A stretch of 64,000 nt of DNA from Cohnella fermenti (GTDB taxonomy: Bacteria > Bacillota > Bacilli > Paenibacillales > Paenibacillaceae): assembly GCF_004801405.1 (NCBI RefSeq), contig NZ_SSOB01000026.1, positions 1 to 64,000 of the forward strand, written 5' to 3'. Below, piece after piece: positions 17,902-26,723 of the stretch. Position numbers and translations under genes: made by a program. Positions within the stretch are counted from its first letter, which is position 1, and each line of letters opens with the position of its first letter. The notes below the pieces were generated by a model, which was not told where the DNA came from, searched no databases, and saw nothing but the letters and a program-made list of their open reading frames with translations.

Positions 17902-18626
17902 CAGCTCCGCCTCCCTTCTTCTCCCCGCGTCTCGAGGACGAGCGTCAGCCGGCGCCAGACGCGTTCCTCCGGCTTCGCCCCCTCCCACAGGACGAAGTGG
18001 GGGTCCATGACCGCCTGCCAGTCGTCCGGGCGCAGCTTCGTCTTCAGCTTCCCTTCGTACGGGGCGGGCTCAACCGTGGCCGGCAGCTCGGAATAGAAGA
18101 ACAGCACGTTCTCATGCAGACCGATGATGCCGTACTTGTCGCCATCCCCCGGCCGCTCCTCCTGGTACTGGTAGTGGTAATAGACGTAGCTGGCAATCTC
18201 CTCCGGCTTCAGCACGGCCATCCGCCCGAACGGTGTCCGCTCCGGATTGCGGCGCTGCCAATGCTCCCGCGACACCGGCCGCTGATAGTGGAAAATATCC
18301 GTCATCGGAGCCCAATGGCGAACTCCGCGCGTCTCTTCGCGTTCGCCTCCGGCCCGCTCGCCGAGCGCCCCGCCGCCCGCTCCTCCCGGCCAAGCCGCCA
18401 GCCACTCGCTTGCCTCGGCGAACAGCGAATCCGGCGTTAGCTCCTCCTCCTCGCTCTCACTCTCGCAATAGAAGAACCACTCGTCTCCGTATGCGAACAG
18501 ACTCGCATTGTCCACGGCGAATCCGAATCGGCTCCTCCACCCCTCGGCGTCCCGCTTCAGAGCCTTCAGGCAGGCTTCCGGCTCCGTTCCCGGCCGGCAT
18601 TGCGCTCGGTACATGCAACGTCTCAT
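17901..18626 (-). CDS. Mutarotase-like two-half protein of unknown function
   Basis: A 241-residue soluble protein from ATG 18626, with GAGGAGA 8 bases upstream. I do not recognise a named family with certainty. Two segments each look like one ferredoxin-like half of L-rhamnose mutarotase: residues ~1-55 (RCMYRAQCRPGTEPEACLKAL..FAYGDEWFFYCES) and ~135-185 (FGRMAVLKPEEIASYVYYHYQ..LHENVLFFYSELP). The link contains a mutarotase-like W-x-PMTDIF. A low-complexity Gly/Glu/Ala stretch (~75-100) separates them. It is coupled to the GH2 gene inside a region with rhamnosidases, so a sugar epimerase or mutarotase role is a reasonable inference, not shown. Confidence 0.75.
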   Translation of the reverse strand: MRRCMYRAQCRPGTEPEACLKALKRDAEGWRSRFGFAVDNASLFAYGDEWFFYCESESEEEELTPDSLFAEASEWLAAWPGGAGGGALGERAGGEREETRGVRHWAPMTDIFHYQRPVSREHWQRRNPERTPFGRMAVLKPEEIASYVYYHYQYQEERPGDGDKYGIIGLHENVLFFYSELPATVEPAPYEGKLKTKLRPDDWQAVMDPHFVLWEGAKPEERVWRRLTLVLETRGEEGRRS

Positions 18627-18703
18627 GGCTGTCTCTCCTCGCGAATCTTGTAGGTGTGAATCTAGGTATGAATCCAGGTATAATTCAGACGCAAAATCGT
18701 TAA

Positions 18704-18730
18704 GGCGACCCTCCCGAGGGGAGGATCGCC
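18704..18730 (-). terminator. Terminator hairpin after the beta-helix gene
   Basis: An 11-bp stem with one mismatch (18704-18714 GGCGACCCTCC with 18720-18730 GGAGGATCGCC), loop CGAGG. On the minus strand it is followed by TTAACGATTTT, a fair U-rich tail. It would end transcripts of the beta-helix gene about 280 bases after its stop. Confidence 0.6.
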
Positions 18731-18780
18731 GCTGCCATCGCGATTCGCTGCCTTCGATTTAACGCCGGCAATTTGCGATT

Positions 18781-18953
18781 TTATGCGTTTTTTCACATTC
18801 GCCGACGGGAATTGGCGGGCATCGCGACCCTTTTATGCGATTTTTGACATACATGCGACTGCTCGAACCGAGATTCCCTCCATATATGCTGTTTTTCACA
18901 TAAAACCGCTCAAACCGCCCGCCGCCAAGCTGCACGAATGCGAAATTTCACAT
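18781..18953. repeat. Four 18-bp repeats with 33-34 bp spacers
   Basis: Copies at 18781 (TTATGCGTTTTTTCACAT), 18833 (TTATGCGATTTTTGACAT), 18884 (ATATGCTGTTTTTCACAT) and 18936 (GAATGCGAAATTTCACAT), separated by unique spacers of 34, 33 and 34 bases. The repeats are degenerate and there are no cas genes in the window, so this is not called CRISPR. Confidence 0.75.
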
Positions 18954-19008
18954 AAATCTCCGACACCAGGCAGTATCGGCGGGGCGACCCGTGCCCCGAT
19001 TCCGCAGC

Positions 19009-22000
19009 CTAAGCCTCCGTCTCCTCCTCCGGTTCGACCAGGGAGAACTTCACGTCGTCGAACATCAAGTAGCTGAAGCCGCTGGCGTAGAAGCCGACCT
19101 TGCCGGACGGCCGATGGTTCGGGTCCGTGCCTTCCAGCTTCAGAACGCCGTCGACATACACCTTGTAGCTTGCGCCCTCAACCACGACCTTGATGTTGTA
19201 GACGGTGTCCGCCGCGAAGTCCTGTTCCGGCTGGTCAACGGTCTTCAAGCTCAGCCAGCTCGTATTGTACAGAATCCAGGACGACGTTCCGTCCGCCTTG
19301 CTCTTGTAGCCGATCCGGGTCGAGCCGACCGAATCCTGCTTGTCGAAGATGTACAGCGTGCCGTTCTCCGGCATCGTCTCCGGCGTCTTCAGCTTGAACT
19401 CAAGCTGGTAATCCGTGAACGTCTTGTCCAGAAGGCCCGTCGCGCCGTTCAGAATTTTGTACCAGCGGTTGCCGTACACGTCCGCCGCGACGCTGCGGTT
19501 CGGATCGACCGGCCAGCCGTTGCCGCCGGATTCGAAGTCCGTGAAGTGCATGACGCTCGAGACCGTGATATGGATCTGCGCCGAAATGTTCGAGTACACC
19601 GCCGAGGTTACGGAGATCGTCGTCTCGCCCAAGCCGACCGCGCTGACCGTTCCGTTCGCGTCAACCGTCGCAATCGCCGGGTCGGCCGATTCCCAGAGCA
19701 GCGCCGTGTCCGGCGTATCGGACGGATCGAGCGCAACCGCAAGCGTCTTCTGCTCGCCCGCCGTCAGGAGCACGCTGCTCTCATTCGGCAGAATCCCGGC
19801 GAGCTGTGTCGTCGGCTCCTTGAACTGAATATCGTCGATGAGCAGGCTCGGCATATCGCTGATGTAGAAGCCGACCTTGCCGGAGGCGTTGAACGTCGGA
19901 TTCGTTGTCTTCAGCCGCGGCTGGCCGTCCAGATAGACGCTGATGTCGCCGCCCCTCGCGATAACCTTCACCTCGTATTCCGTGTCCGGCAGCAGATCGC
20001 GGTCCGGCAGCTTGACCTCCTTGACGGTCGCCCATGCGGCGTTGTAGAGCAGCCAGGAGGACGTGCCGTCCGGTCGGTTCCGATAGCCGATGCGGCCGGG
20101 TTGGTTCGTATTCTGCCGGTCGAAAATATACAGAGTAGCGTTGTCCCCCATCGTGGCCGGAGTCCGGATCTTGAACGTCAGCTCGTAATCGGAGAAGGCC
20201 TTCTCCTTGATGGCCGACGCCCCGTTCAGCAGCTTGTACCAGTGGTTCCCGTTCTCGGTGACGATGCTGCGGTTGGCATCCTGCGGCCACCCGTTGGCTC
20301 CGTTCTCGAAGTCGGTCCGGTCCATAACGCCGTCGCCCTGCGCCACGTGCACCACAACCGTTGCCGTCGCCGCCGGATTGTCCTGCGAGGTTACGGTCAC
20401 CGTCGTATCCCCCACCGCAACGCCGGTGACGACTCCCGCCGCGTCGACCGTCGCGATCGCCGTATCCGCGGAGACGAAGCTCAAGATTTGATTGGTCGCA
20501 TTCCAGGGAAGGAGCGCCGTCTGCAGCTTGACGCTGTGCCAACGGTCCACCGTGATCTCGTCGTTATACACGACAACATCCTGAACCGGGTACGAATCCG
20601 GGCTTGTCGCCGGCCCGACCTTGCCTTCCGTCCCCATCTCGCCGAACGGGATGTCCGGGAAGCCGGGAATCGCCGTGAAGACGGCCGCACTCGGCGCCAG
20701 CGACAGGTCTCCGTTCGCCAGATCGACGAAGCCCGGGTCGGTCGTCGTCACCCAGTTGTCCGCATATTGAACCAGATTGTACTTGTCGTACGCGCCATTC
20801 GCGTTCGTCGTGGAGCTGCGCGTCACCGTCGGATTGTAGACTACGTTGCCCTGCAAGGTGTTGGTGTCGGGGTAATAGCGGTTCTCCGTGAAGAAGTCCG
20901 CCAGCTCCGGGTACTTCGTCAGATACGGCGTGCCGACCCAATCGTTGTTCGCCGCGAACAGCGCCTGCCACTTCGGCATGTAATTCTTCGCGATCTGGCC
21001 GTCCGGGCTGTCCCCCAGATACAGATCGGAGTAGTCGTAGGGCACCTTGGCGTCGACAATGATGTTGTTCTTCGTCCGGATGTGCGACCCGCCGTTGTTG
21101 AGAATGGCCGAATTGCCCATCTTGTAGAAAATATTCTCCTGAATCGTAATTCCCATCGTGAAGTTGTCGGGGTAAATGCCCTGCACGCCCGCCTTGCTCT
21201 CCCCGATGTTGTGGAAGTAGTTGCGGTAGATCAGCGTGCCGCGGCTCTGCGGCTTCTCCCCTTCGTTCATGTAGATCGCCCCGAGGTCCGAGAACATTTT
21301 GCACACGTCGTAGATCTCGTTGTACTCCACCAGATGATCGTTGCCGAAGATCAGCACGCCCGGATGGGGCGCATCGTGCAGCTCGTTGTGCGACATCCGG
21401 TTCCCGACCCCGGACAGGTGGACGCCGGGATTGTACGCCTTGTGGTAGTAGGCGAAGTCGTGAATGTGCGAATTCTCGACGAAGTTGTTGCCGGGCTCGA
21501 GCGTTGTCCGATTGCCGCCGGTCAGCGTAACCGCCGTTCCGCCGATATGGTGAATGTGCGTGTTCCGCACGCCGTTGTAAGTGCCTGCGCCGGGAACGAT
21601 CTCGCTGTAGAAGAAGCGGCTCTGCGTGTTGATCAGCACGCCGCTGTTCGTGAAGTTGCGAATCTCGCTGTTCTCGATGGTGGTGTGGCTTCCTCCCGCG
21701 ATGACGGCGGCCGAATCCCGGCCGTTCTCGAGAATCAGCCCGTCGAAGGTGATGTAGGACGCGTTAAGCGCGTTGATCATCGGCGTCTTCAGCATCGTGA
21801 CGGTGATCTCCGGGCTTGCGCTGGCCAGGAATTCCGCATTCGGCAGGTAATACAGCTTGCCGTTATCGCGGTCGATGTAATACTCGCCCGGCATGTCGAT
21901 CTCCTCAAGCAGGTTCGATGCGAAGTGGAAGTCCGGGTACCAGTTCTTGAAGATGCCGCTCATCTCGCCGTAGCGCAAGGTAATCGTCTTGTTCGTCGTG

Positions 22001-22824
22001 TCGATGGACTCGATCTTGTTGTACGACCATTCCCAACTGTAGCCGAAGATGCCGTCCAGCCAGATGTCGTCCGCCTGCGTCCAGTACTGCGGGCGATCGT
22101 ACGTATACGTGAACGTGCCGCCGCGATCCTGCAGGTCCGCGTCCTTCTTCGTCGGGCCGGGGTCGAGAATCTCGTCCATCTGCACCGTGGAATCGTTCGG
22201 CCAGCGGGCGAGCGTCATCCCCTGGCCTTCGACATACAGCTCCATCGGCGGCACCTGACTGAGGTCGTTCGCCAGGTAATAGCCGTGGCGGCTGATGACG
22301 CCGTAATCGGTCAGGCCATGGGCGGCGAGGTCATAGACAAGCACCTTCCCGCGCGCATCCGGGTCGATGATGCGGCTGAGCACATCCGTGTCGGTCACGG
22401 GAACGAAGCCGTTCTTCTCGAGGTTATGACCGCCCGTCAGCCGGACGGTCTCGCCGGGATACGCCTTGTAGACGATCGGCTTGCCGGCCTCGCCCGAATC
22501 CGCCTCGCCCAGCTCGAAGCTGGACGTGCGCTCGTATACGCCTTCCCTTAAGATGACGGTAATGCCGCCCGTCGGAAGGCCTCCCTTGCCATGGGTCTTC
22601 AGCCCGCGAATGACATCGCGCGCCTTCTCCAGCGTCTTAAACGGGTGGTTGATCGTCCCCAGATTGGAATCGCTTCCATTCGGCGCTACATAAAGAGCCT
22701 TGCCGAGCATGCCCGCTTGCGGGTCATTGCCCCCGGCCCCGGCGTAGACGGGTGAGAACACTTGCGGAAGCGACAGCAACAGGCTTACAAGAAGCATAGA
22801 GATGAAGCTCTTACGAATCATCAT
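19009..22824 (-). CDS. Secreted right-handed beta-helix protein with two Big_2 and two C-terminal beta-sandwich modules
   Basis: A 1271-residue exported protein. Signal peptide MMIRKSFISMLLVSLLL..FSPVYA (cleavage near 28). Residues ~45-690 form a parallel beta-helix of the pectate-lyase/polygalacturonase class (LYVAPNGSDSNLG..PFKTLEKARDVI, many N-x-x-H-x-I rungs). Then a Big_2 domain (TIATVDAAGVVTGVAVGDTTVTV) and a sandwich module (TDFENGANGWPQDANRS..), followed by a second Big_2 and a second copy of the same module (TDFESGGNGWPVDPNRS..). ATG 22824 is chosen because GAGAGGAAGG lies just upstream and it opens the signal peptide. No cell-wall anchor. It lies downstream of the sugar transporter genes and probably cleaves or binds an extracellular polysaccharide; lyase versus hydrolase cannot be decided. 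Confidence 0.9.
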   Translation of the reverse strand: MMIRKSFISMLLVSLLLSLPQVFSPVYAGAGGNDPQAGMLGKALYVAPNGSDSNLGTINHPFKTLEKARDVIRGLKTHGKGGLPTGGITVILREGVYERTSSFELGEADSGEAGKPIVYKAYPGETVRLTGGHNLEKNGFVPVTDTDVLSRIIDPDARGKVLVYDLAAHGLTDYGVISRHGYYLANDLSQVPPMELYVEGQGMTLARWPNDSTVQMDEILDPGPTKKDADLQDRGGTFTYTYDRPQYWTQADDIWLDGIFGYSWEWSYNKIESIDTTNKTITLRYGEMSGIFKNWYPDFHFASNLLEEIDMPGEYYIDRDNGKLYYLPNAEFLASASPEITVTMLKTPMINALNASYITFDGLILENGRDSAAVIAGGSHTTIENSEIRNFTNSGVLINTQSRFFYSEIVPGAGTYNGVRNTHIHHIGGTAVTLTGGNRTTLEPGNNFVENSHIHDFAYYHKAYNPGVHLSGVGNRMSHNELHDAPHPGVLIFGNDHLVEYNEIYDVCKMFSDLGAIYMNEGEKPQSRGTLIYRNYFHNIGESKAGVQGIYPDNFTMGITIQENIFYKMGNSAILNNGGSHIRTKNNIIVDAKVPYDYSDLYLGDSPDGQIAKNYMPKWQALFAANNDWVGTPYLTKYPELADFFTENRYYPDTNTLQGNVVYNPTVTRSSTTNANGAYDKYNLVQYADNWVTTTDPGFVDLANGDLSLAPSAAVFTAIPGFPDIPFGEMGTEGKVGPATSPDSYPVQDVVVYNDEITVDRWHSVKLQTALLPWNATNQILSFVSADTAIATVDAAGVVTGVAVGDTTVTVTSQDNPAATATVVVHVAQGDGVMDRTDFENGANGWPQDANRSIVTENGNHWYKLLNGASAIKEKAFSDYELTFKIRTPATMGDNATLYIFDRQNTNQPGRIGYRNRPDGTSSWLLYNAAWATVKEVKLPDRDLLPDTEYEVKVIARGGDISVYLDGQPRLKTTNPTFNASGKVGFYISDMPSLLIDDIQFKEPTTQLAGILPNESSVLLTAGEQKTLAVALDPSDTPDTALLWESADPAIATVDANGTVSAVGLGETTISVTSAVYSNISAQIHITVSSVMHFTDFESGGNGWPVDPNRSVAADVYGNRWYKILNGATGLLDKTFTDYQLEFKLKTPETMPENGTLYIFDKQDSVGSTRIGYKSKADGTSSWILYNTSWLSLKTVDQPEQDFAADTVYNIKVVVEGASYKVYVDGVLKLEGTDPNHRPSGKVGFYASGFSYLMFDDVKFSLVEPEEETEA

Positions 22825-22851
22825 TTCCCTTCCTCTCATTTATAAGATTAA

Positions 22852-22897
22852 CGCGCGAAGGCCCGCCGGCTCGCCTTGAGCGGCGGACCTCCGCGCG
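22852..22897 (-). terminator. GC-rich stem-loop between solute-binding-protein and beta-helix genes
   Basis: Imperfect 17-bp stem (22852-22868 CGCGCGAAGGCCCGCCG with 22881-22897) followed on the minus strand by TTAATCTTATAAAT. Such hairpins after a solute-binding-protein gene commonly stabilise its mRNA and reduce read-through into the next gene. Confidence 0.6.
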
Positions 22898-22933
22898 CAA
22901 CTTACGCCCTGCGAATTCGTCCTTGGGCAGATC

Positions 22934-24460
22934 TTACTTCAGTCCCGCTTCCTTCAGGTACGCTTCGAATTGCTTCGTCACTTCGGCGACGTACTTGTCT
23001 TCGCCGGCTTCCTGCAGCTTCTTGTAGAAGCTCGGCCATGTCTCGTCGAAGTCGAGCGTACCGGTCGTCAGCCCTTTCTTGTACTCGCCCCATACTGCGT
23101 TCAGGTTGGCGATCTCGGTCACGACCGGTTCGGAGTTGAACTTGAAGCCGCCGATCGGATTGAGTTCGGCCGCCTCGTTGATCTTCTTCGTCTGCTCCCA
23201 GACATCCTTCGGTTGGCCTTCCTTCAGGTAGGAGTTGAATACGCTTCCGAATACCCAGTCCATGTTCGGGCGATACTTCGTATCCGCCACCGGCGTGATA
23301 TAGCCGTCCGCGTCCTTCGTGTAATGCTCGCCCTCGATGCCGTTGATGATCAGGTTATACAGTTCGGGATCGCTGTTGACCAGGTCAAGCAGCATCATCG
23401 CGCGATCCGGGTTCTTGGACGTGCGGCTGATCGATTGGTTCGTCGTGGCCGAGTAGCCGTTCGTGAACCAGTCGCTGATCGGGACAACAATGACATCGTT
23501 GCCGCCGTTCTTGGCCTTGACCTCCGCTTCGACGCCCGGCTTCAGGACGTTGTTGAACTCGACGGCGAGCTGCCCCTTGGCCTGGTAATCGTTCATCTTG
23601 GCCGTGGCCGCATCCTTGTAGATGTAGCCTTCCTTATACCACTTGCTCATGAGGCGGTAGGTGTCCAGCTCTTCCTCCGGATAGCGATACAATTGGTACG
23701 TCGGGTCGTCCGTCTTGATGTAGAAGTGATCGTCCAGGCCGGGAACGCCCCAGAAGGTATCGTCGTGGGTGATCGGAACATAGAAGCCGTTGAACGGAAT
23801 AATATCCGGCTCGCCTTGCTTAAGCTGCTCGAGGAACGGCTCGATGTCGGCCATCGTCTTGATGGAGGCCGTGTCGAGATTGTACTTGTCGGCGAACCGC
23901 TTCTGGATAATGAAGCCGTAGCGGGAACCGTTGATCTGCTGGTTCGCGATGCCGTAGATCTTGCCGTCGACGGTCAGGCCGTCCCACATGTACTGCGGCA
24001 TATCCGCCTTCAGCGTCGGAGCGTATTGGTCGAGCAGGTCGTCAAGCGGAAGCAGCGCCCCCTTGCGAACGAGCTCCTCCGGCTTGATCAGGTAGCCGGT
24101 CCACATGATGTCGAATTCTTCTCCGGCAGCCAGAACGGTGTTCATCTTCTGCACGTAGTCCCCGATCGAGACCGGCTTCAGCTTCACCGTCGTGTTGATC
24201 TTCTCTTTGAGAATCTTGTTGACGGCGTCTTCCACCTTCTGCTGGTCCGGCTGCAGTTGGCTGAGCGGATAATACCAGCTCAGTTCAACCGGCTTCAGCT
24301 CGGCGCTCGACGCGGACGGCGATGCGGCGCCCGAAGAAGACGGAGCCTCGCTCGTCCCGGCAGCATTCTTGCCGTTGTTGTTGCTTGATGCGCAGCCGGC
24401 GACAAGCGATGCGGCAGCGACCATGGTCAGTGCGGACAGGCCTAGCTTTCTCTTCAACAT
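22934..24460 (-). CDS. Sugar ABC transporter solute-binding lipoprotein (DUF3502 type)
   Basis: A 508-residue lipoprotein: signal peptide with lipobox LVAGC (Cys at about 23), Ser/Ala-rich linker, then a type 2 periplasmic-binding fold (ELSWYYPLSQLQPDQQKVEDAVNKILKEK..). The C-terminal region (IGGFKFNSEPVVTEIANLNAVWGEYKKGLTTGTLD) is the DUF3502 signature of LipO/YtcQ-type proteins. Start ATG 24460 with TAGGAGG eight bases upstream. It is the third gene of the LplB-YtcP-SBP operon and captures oligosaccharides outside the membrane. No ATPase gene is present; a shared MsmX-type ATPase elsewhere is expected for this transporter class. Confidence 0.95.
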   Translation of the reverse strand: MLKRKLGLSALTMVAAASLVAGCASSNNNGKNAAGTSEAPSSSGAASPSASSAELKPVELSWYYPLSQLQPDQQKVEDAVNKILKEKINTTVKLKPVSIGDYVQKMNTVLAAGEEFDIMWTGYLIKPEELVRKGALLPLDDLLDQYAPTLKADMPQYMWDGLTVDGKIYGIANQQINGSRYGFIIQKRFADKYNLDTASIKTMADIEPFLEQLKQGEPDIIPFNGFYVPITHDDTFWGVPGLDDHFYIKTDDPTYQLYRYPEEELDTYRLMSKWYKEGYIYKDAATAKMNDYQAKGQLAVEFNNVLKPGVEAEVKAKNGGNDVIVVPISDWFTNGYSATTNQSISRTSKNPDRAMMLLDLVNSDPELYNLIINGIEGEHYTKDADGYITPVADTKYRPNMDWVFGSVFNSYLKEGQPKDVWEQTKKINEAAELNPIGGFKFNSEPVVTEIANLNAVWGEYKKGLTTGTLDFDETWPSFYKKLQEAGEDKYVAEVTKQFEAYLKEAGLK

Positions 24461-24496
24461 GCGTGCGACCTCCTACATTTTCTGTTGTTTATTATG

Positions 24497-25381
24497 TTAA
24501 CCCTTGAGGGAGCCAACCGTAAGTCCTCGGATAAAGAAGCGTTGGAAGAAGGGGAAAATAACGAGCATCGGCCCTCCCGCCAGCACGGCAATCGCCATTC
24601 GCGCGGAATTGTTCGGGAAGTCGGCCAGGTCGATGCCAAGCTGCTGCGAGAATTCCGAATTCGTCGTAATGAACTCGATGCTGTTGAGCGTTCTCACAAG
24701 CAGAAGCTGCAGGGGCACCTTGTTCGGATCGTCGATGTACAGCATGGCGTTAAACCACTCGTTCCAATAAGCGAAGGCGATGAGCAGGCCCAGCGTAGCG
24801 AGTGCCGGAGTCGCCAGCGGCAGGATAATCCGGAAGAAGATCCGATACTCCTTCGCCCCGTCGATCTTGGCCGACTCGATGACCTCGAGCGGAATCTTGG
24901 ACAGGAAGCCCTTCATGACCATGATATTGAACGGCGACAGCAGAATCGGCAGAATCAGCGCCAGCAGGCTGTCCTTCAGGTGCAAGTATTGCGTAATCAG
25001 AATATAAGAAGGAACGAGTCCCCCGCTGAACAGCATGGTGAAGAACACATAGAACGTGGTGGCCCGGCTATAGCGATAATCCGGCCGGGAGATGACGTAA
25101 GCGGTCATCGCGGTGATGAGCAGGCTGACGAGCGTTCCCGCGATGGTGACGAATATCGTCACCCCGTATGCCCGGAACAGAATATCCGGCGAATCGAGCA
25201 TGTAGCGGTACGCATTCAGGCTGAAGTCGCGGGGAATAAACTGATAGCCGTGCTGCGTGAGCGATTGTTCGTCCGTCAGGGACACCGCGATGACGAGGAG
25301 AAACGGCAGGACAACAAGAATCGACAGAATCGTAAAGAACGTGTGATTGAGCAGCTTCGCAACCGAATATTTCGCTTCCAT
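24497..25381 (-). CDS. Carbohydrate ABC transporter permease (YtcP/MalG type)
   Basis: 294 residues with six membrane segments. The EAA cytoplasmic loop is IESAKIDGAKEYRIFFRIILPLATPALATL, and the C-terminus FFIRGLTVGSLKG is typical of this subfamily. Start ATG 25381 behind AAGGAGGGC. It is 13 bases after the partner permease gene and 36 bases before the solute-binding-protein gene, so the three are one operon. Confidence 0.95.
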   Translation of the reverse strand: MEAKYSVAKLLNHTFFTILSILVVLPFLLVIAVSLTDEQSLTQHGYQFIPRDFSLNAYRYMLDSPDILFRAYGVTIFVTIAGTLVSLLITAMTAYVISRPDYRYSRATTFYVFFTMLFSGGLVPSYILITQYLHLKDSLLALILPILLSPFNIMVMKGFLSKIPLEVIESAKIDGAKEYRIFFRIILPLATPALATLGLLIAFAYWNEWFNAMLYIDDPNKVPLQLLLVRTLNSIEFITTNSEFSQQLGIDLADFPNNSARMAIAVLAGGPMLVIFPFFQRFFIRGLTVGSLKG

Positions 25382-25394
25382 CCTCTTGCCCTCC

Positions 25395-26426
25395 TTACCA
25401 CATCGAGTGTTCCGGGTTTATTTTCCTAACGATGCCGTTAGCCAGCAGCACCAGGATAAACCCGACGACGGATTGATAGAACCCGACCGCGGCCGACATG
25501 CTCACGTTCCCGACCTCGCGGAGCGCCCGGTACACATAGGTATCGATGATGTCCGTGGAGGAGTAGAGGAAGCCGGAATTGTTCGGAATGAAGTAGTGCA
25601 GGCCGAAGTCGCCGCGGAACATGCTGCCGATCGACAGAATGCTCATGATGATGATGAGCGGCGTCAGCAGCGGAACGGTAATCTTGAGCGCCATCTGGCG
25701 CTTGGTCGCGCCGTCGATCCGGGCCGCCTCGTAATAATCGCCGCTGATGCCCATGATGCCGGCGAAGTAGATCAAGGTCGTGAACCCGATCGCCTTCCAT
25801 AGATGCACCAGGATCAGAATGAACGGCCACGGCGCGGAATCCCGGTACCAACTGATCGGATTCATGCCCAGCGACTCGAGTGTCCGGTTGATGAAGCCGT
25901 CGGAATGGTTCAGGAACGCATAAGCGATGTAGCCGACGAGCACCCACGACAGGAAGTGGGGCAGGAACAGCGCCGTCTGGTAGAACCTCGTATACCTCGC
26001 CTTCAGCTCGTTCAGCAGCACCGCCAGCAGCAGCGCCCCGATCGTCGTGAACACCATGTAACCGAGATTGTACAGCACCGTGTTGCGGGTAATTCGCCAG
26101 GCGGTGTCCGTCGTGAACAGGAACCGGAAGTTGTCGAGGCCGACCCACTTGCTGCCGAACATCCCGAGATCATACCGGTAGTTCTTGAAGGCAATGATAA
26201 GGCCCACCATCGGGAAGTAAGCGAAGATCAGCTTGTACAGAATGCCCGGAACCGACAGCAGCAGCAGCTCGCGGTTCGTCTTCAGGTGCTTCAGCTCCCG
26301 GCCGAGGAACGACTTGGGCTTAGGCTTGGGCTCGGGACCTGCGACGGGCTTTAATGGGGTGCGTGATGGTGCTTGAGCGGCGCTTGCGGATTCGTTGTGT
26401 GCAGGGTGCGCGCTTGGGTTCGTCAT
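25395..26426 (-). CDS. Carbohydrate ABC transporter permease (LplB/MalF type)
   Basis: 343 residues, first gene of the operon. Residues 1-45 are a Pro/Lys-rich cytoplasmic tail (PEPKPKPKSFLGREL); six membrane segments follow. EAA loop YYEAARIDGATKRQMALKITVPLLTPLI; C-terminus INPEHSMW, as in LplB homologues. ATG 26426 has AAGGAAGGAG eight bases upstream. With the next permease and the lipoprotein it forms a CUT1 importer, probably for oligosaccharides released from the rhamnose/uronate polymer. Confidence 0.95.
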   Translation of the reverse strand: MTNPSAHPAHNESASAAQAPSRTPLKPVAGPEPKPKPKSFLGRELKHLKTNRELLLLSVPGILYKLIFAYFPMVGLIIAFKNYRYDLGMFGSKWVGLDNFRFLFTTDTAWRITRNTVLYNLGYMVFTTIGALLLAVLLNELKARYTRFYQTALFLPHFLSWVLVGYIAYAFLNHSDGFINRTLESLGMNPISWYRDSAPWPFILILVHLWKAIGFTTLIYFAGIMGISGDYYEAARIDGATKRQMALKITVPLLTPLIIIMSILSIGSMFRGDFGLHYFIPNNSGFLYSSTDIIDTYVYRALREVGNVSMSAAVGFYQSVVGFILVLLANGIVRKINPEHSMW

Positions 26427-26517
26427 CGCGAGTGCTCCTTCCTTGCCGTCATACTCGCCGCCGGATCGGGTCCGGCTTGCAGGTTTAACGATAGCTCAGA
26501 GCCCCCGGAAGACGGTA

Positions 26518-26597
26518 CTGTACATATGCAGGATTCCTGTAAAGCGCGGCTGTACGTGTGCAGGAAATCTGTAGCGGCGCGGCTTGCGAGGCTGTAC
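26518..26597. repeat. CTGTAC-type short repeats
   Basis: Two ~32-bp direct copies begin at 26518 (CTGTACATATGCAGGATTCC..) and 26550 (CTGTACGTGTGCAGGAAATC..), both ending in a GCGCGG block. A third CTGTAC is at 26592. Inside copy 1 is the palindrome CAGGATTCCTG (26529-26539). Confidence 0.7.
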
Positions 26598-26701
26598 AGA
26601 GCTTAGAAGGGTGTAGTGGCGATGCGCTTGCGTCGTGGTTACTCATCTTGGGGCGATCAAGCGGCGATGGGCGGGGAAGCGGAATCCCGGGAACGCCAAC
26701 A

Positions 26702-26723
26702 GCCCCCATCTCATGATGGAGGC
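26702..26723 (-). terminator. Hairpin after the response-regulator gene
   Basis: A 9-bp stem with one mismatch (26702-26710 GCCCCCATC with 26715-26723 GATGGAGGC), loop TCAT, 45 bases beyond the stop of the response regulator. Only TGTTGGCGTT follows on the minus strand. Confidence 0.5.

Larger units (their letters stand above)
18627..19008. other. 382-bp intergenic stretch with terminator and 52-bp-spaced repeats
   Basis: No gene is supported here. It holds the hairpin at 18704-18730, four 18-bp degenerate repeats (18781-18953) and the 3' flank of the beta-helix gene. Base composition drops (T-runs around each repeat). No ribosome site precedes any of the short open frames. Confidence 0.7.

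Noticed and set aside
18781..18953. CRISPR array
   Set aside because: Only four 18-bp copies with strong divergence between copies, and no cas genes in the window.
18991..22551. 1186-codon open frame on the plus strand opposite the beta-helix gene
   Set aside because: Arg/Val-rich antisense artefact; the minus strand has signal peptide and domain structure.
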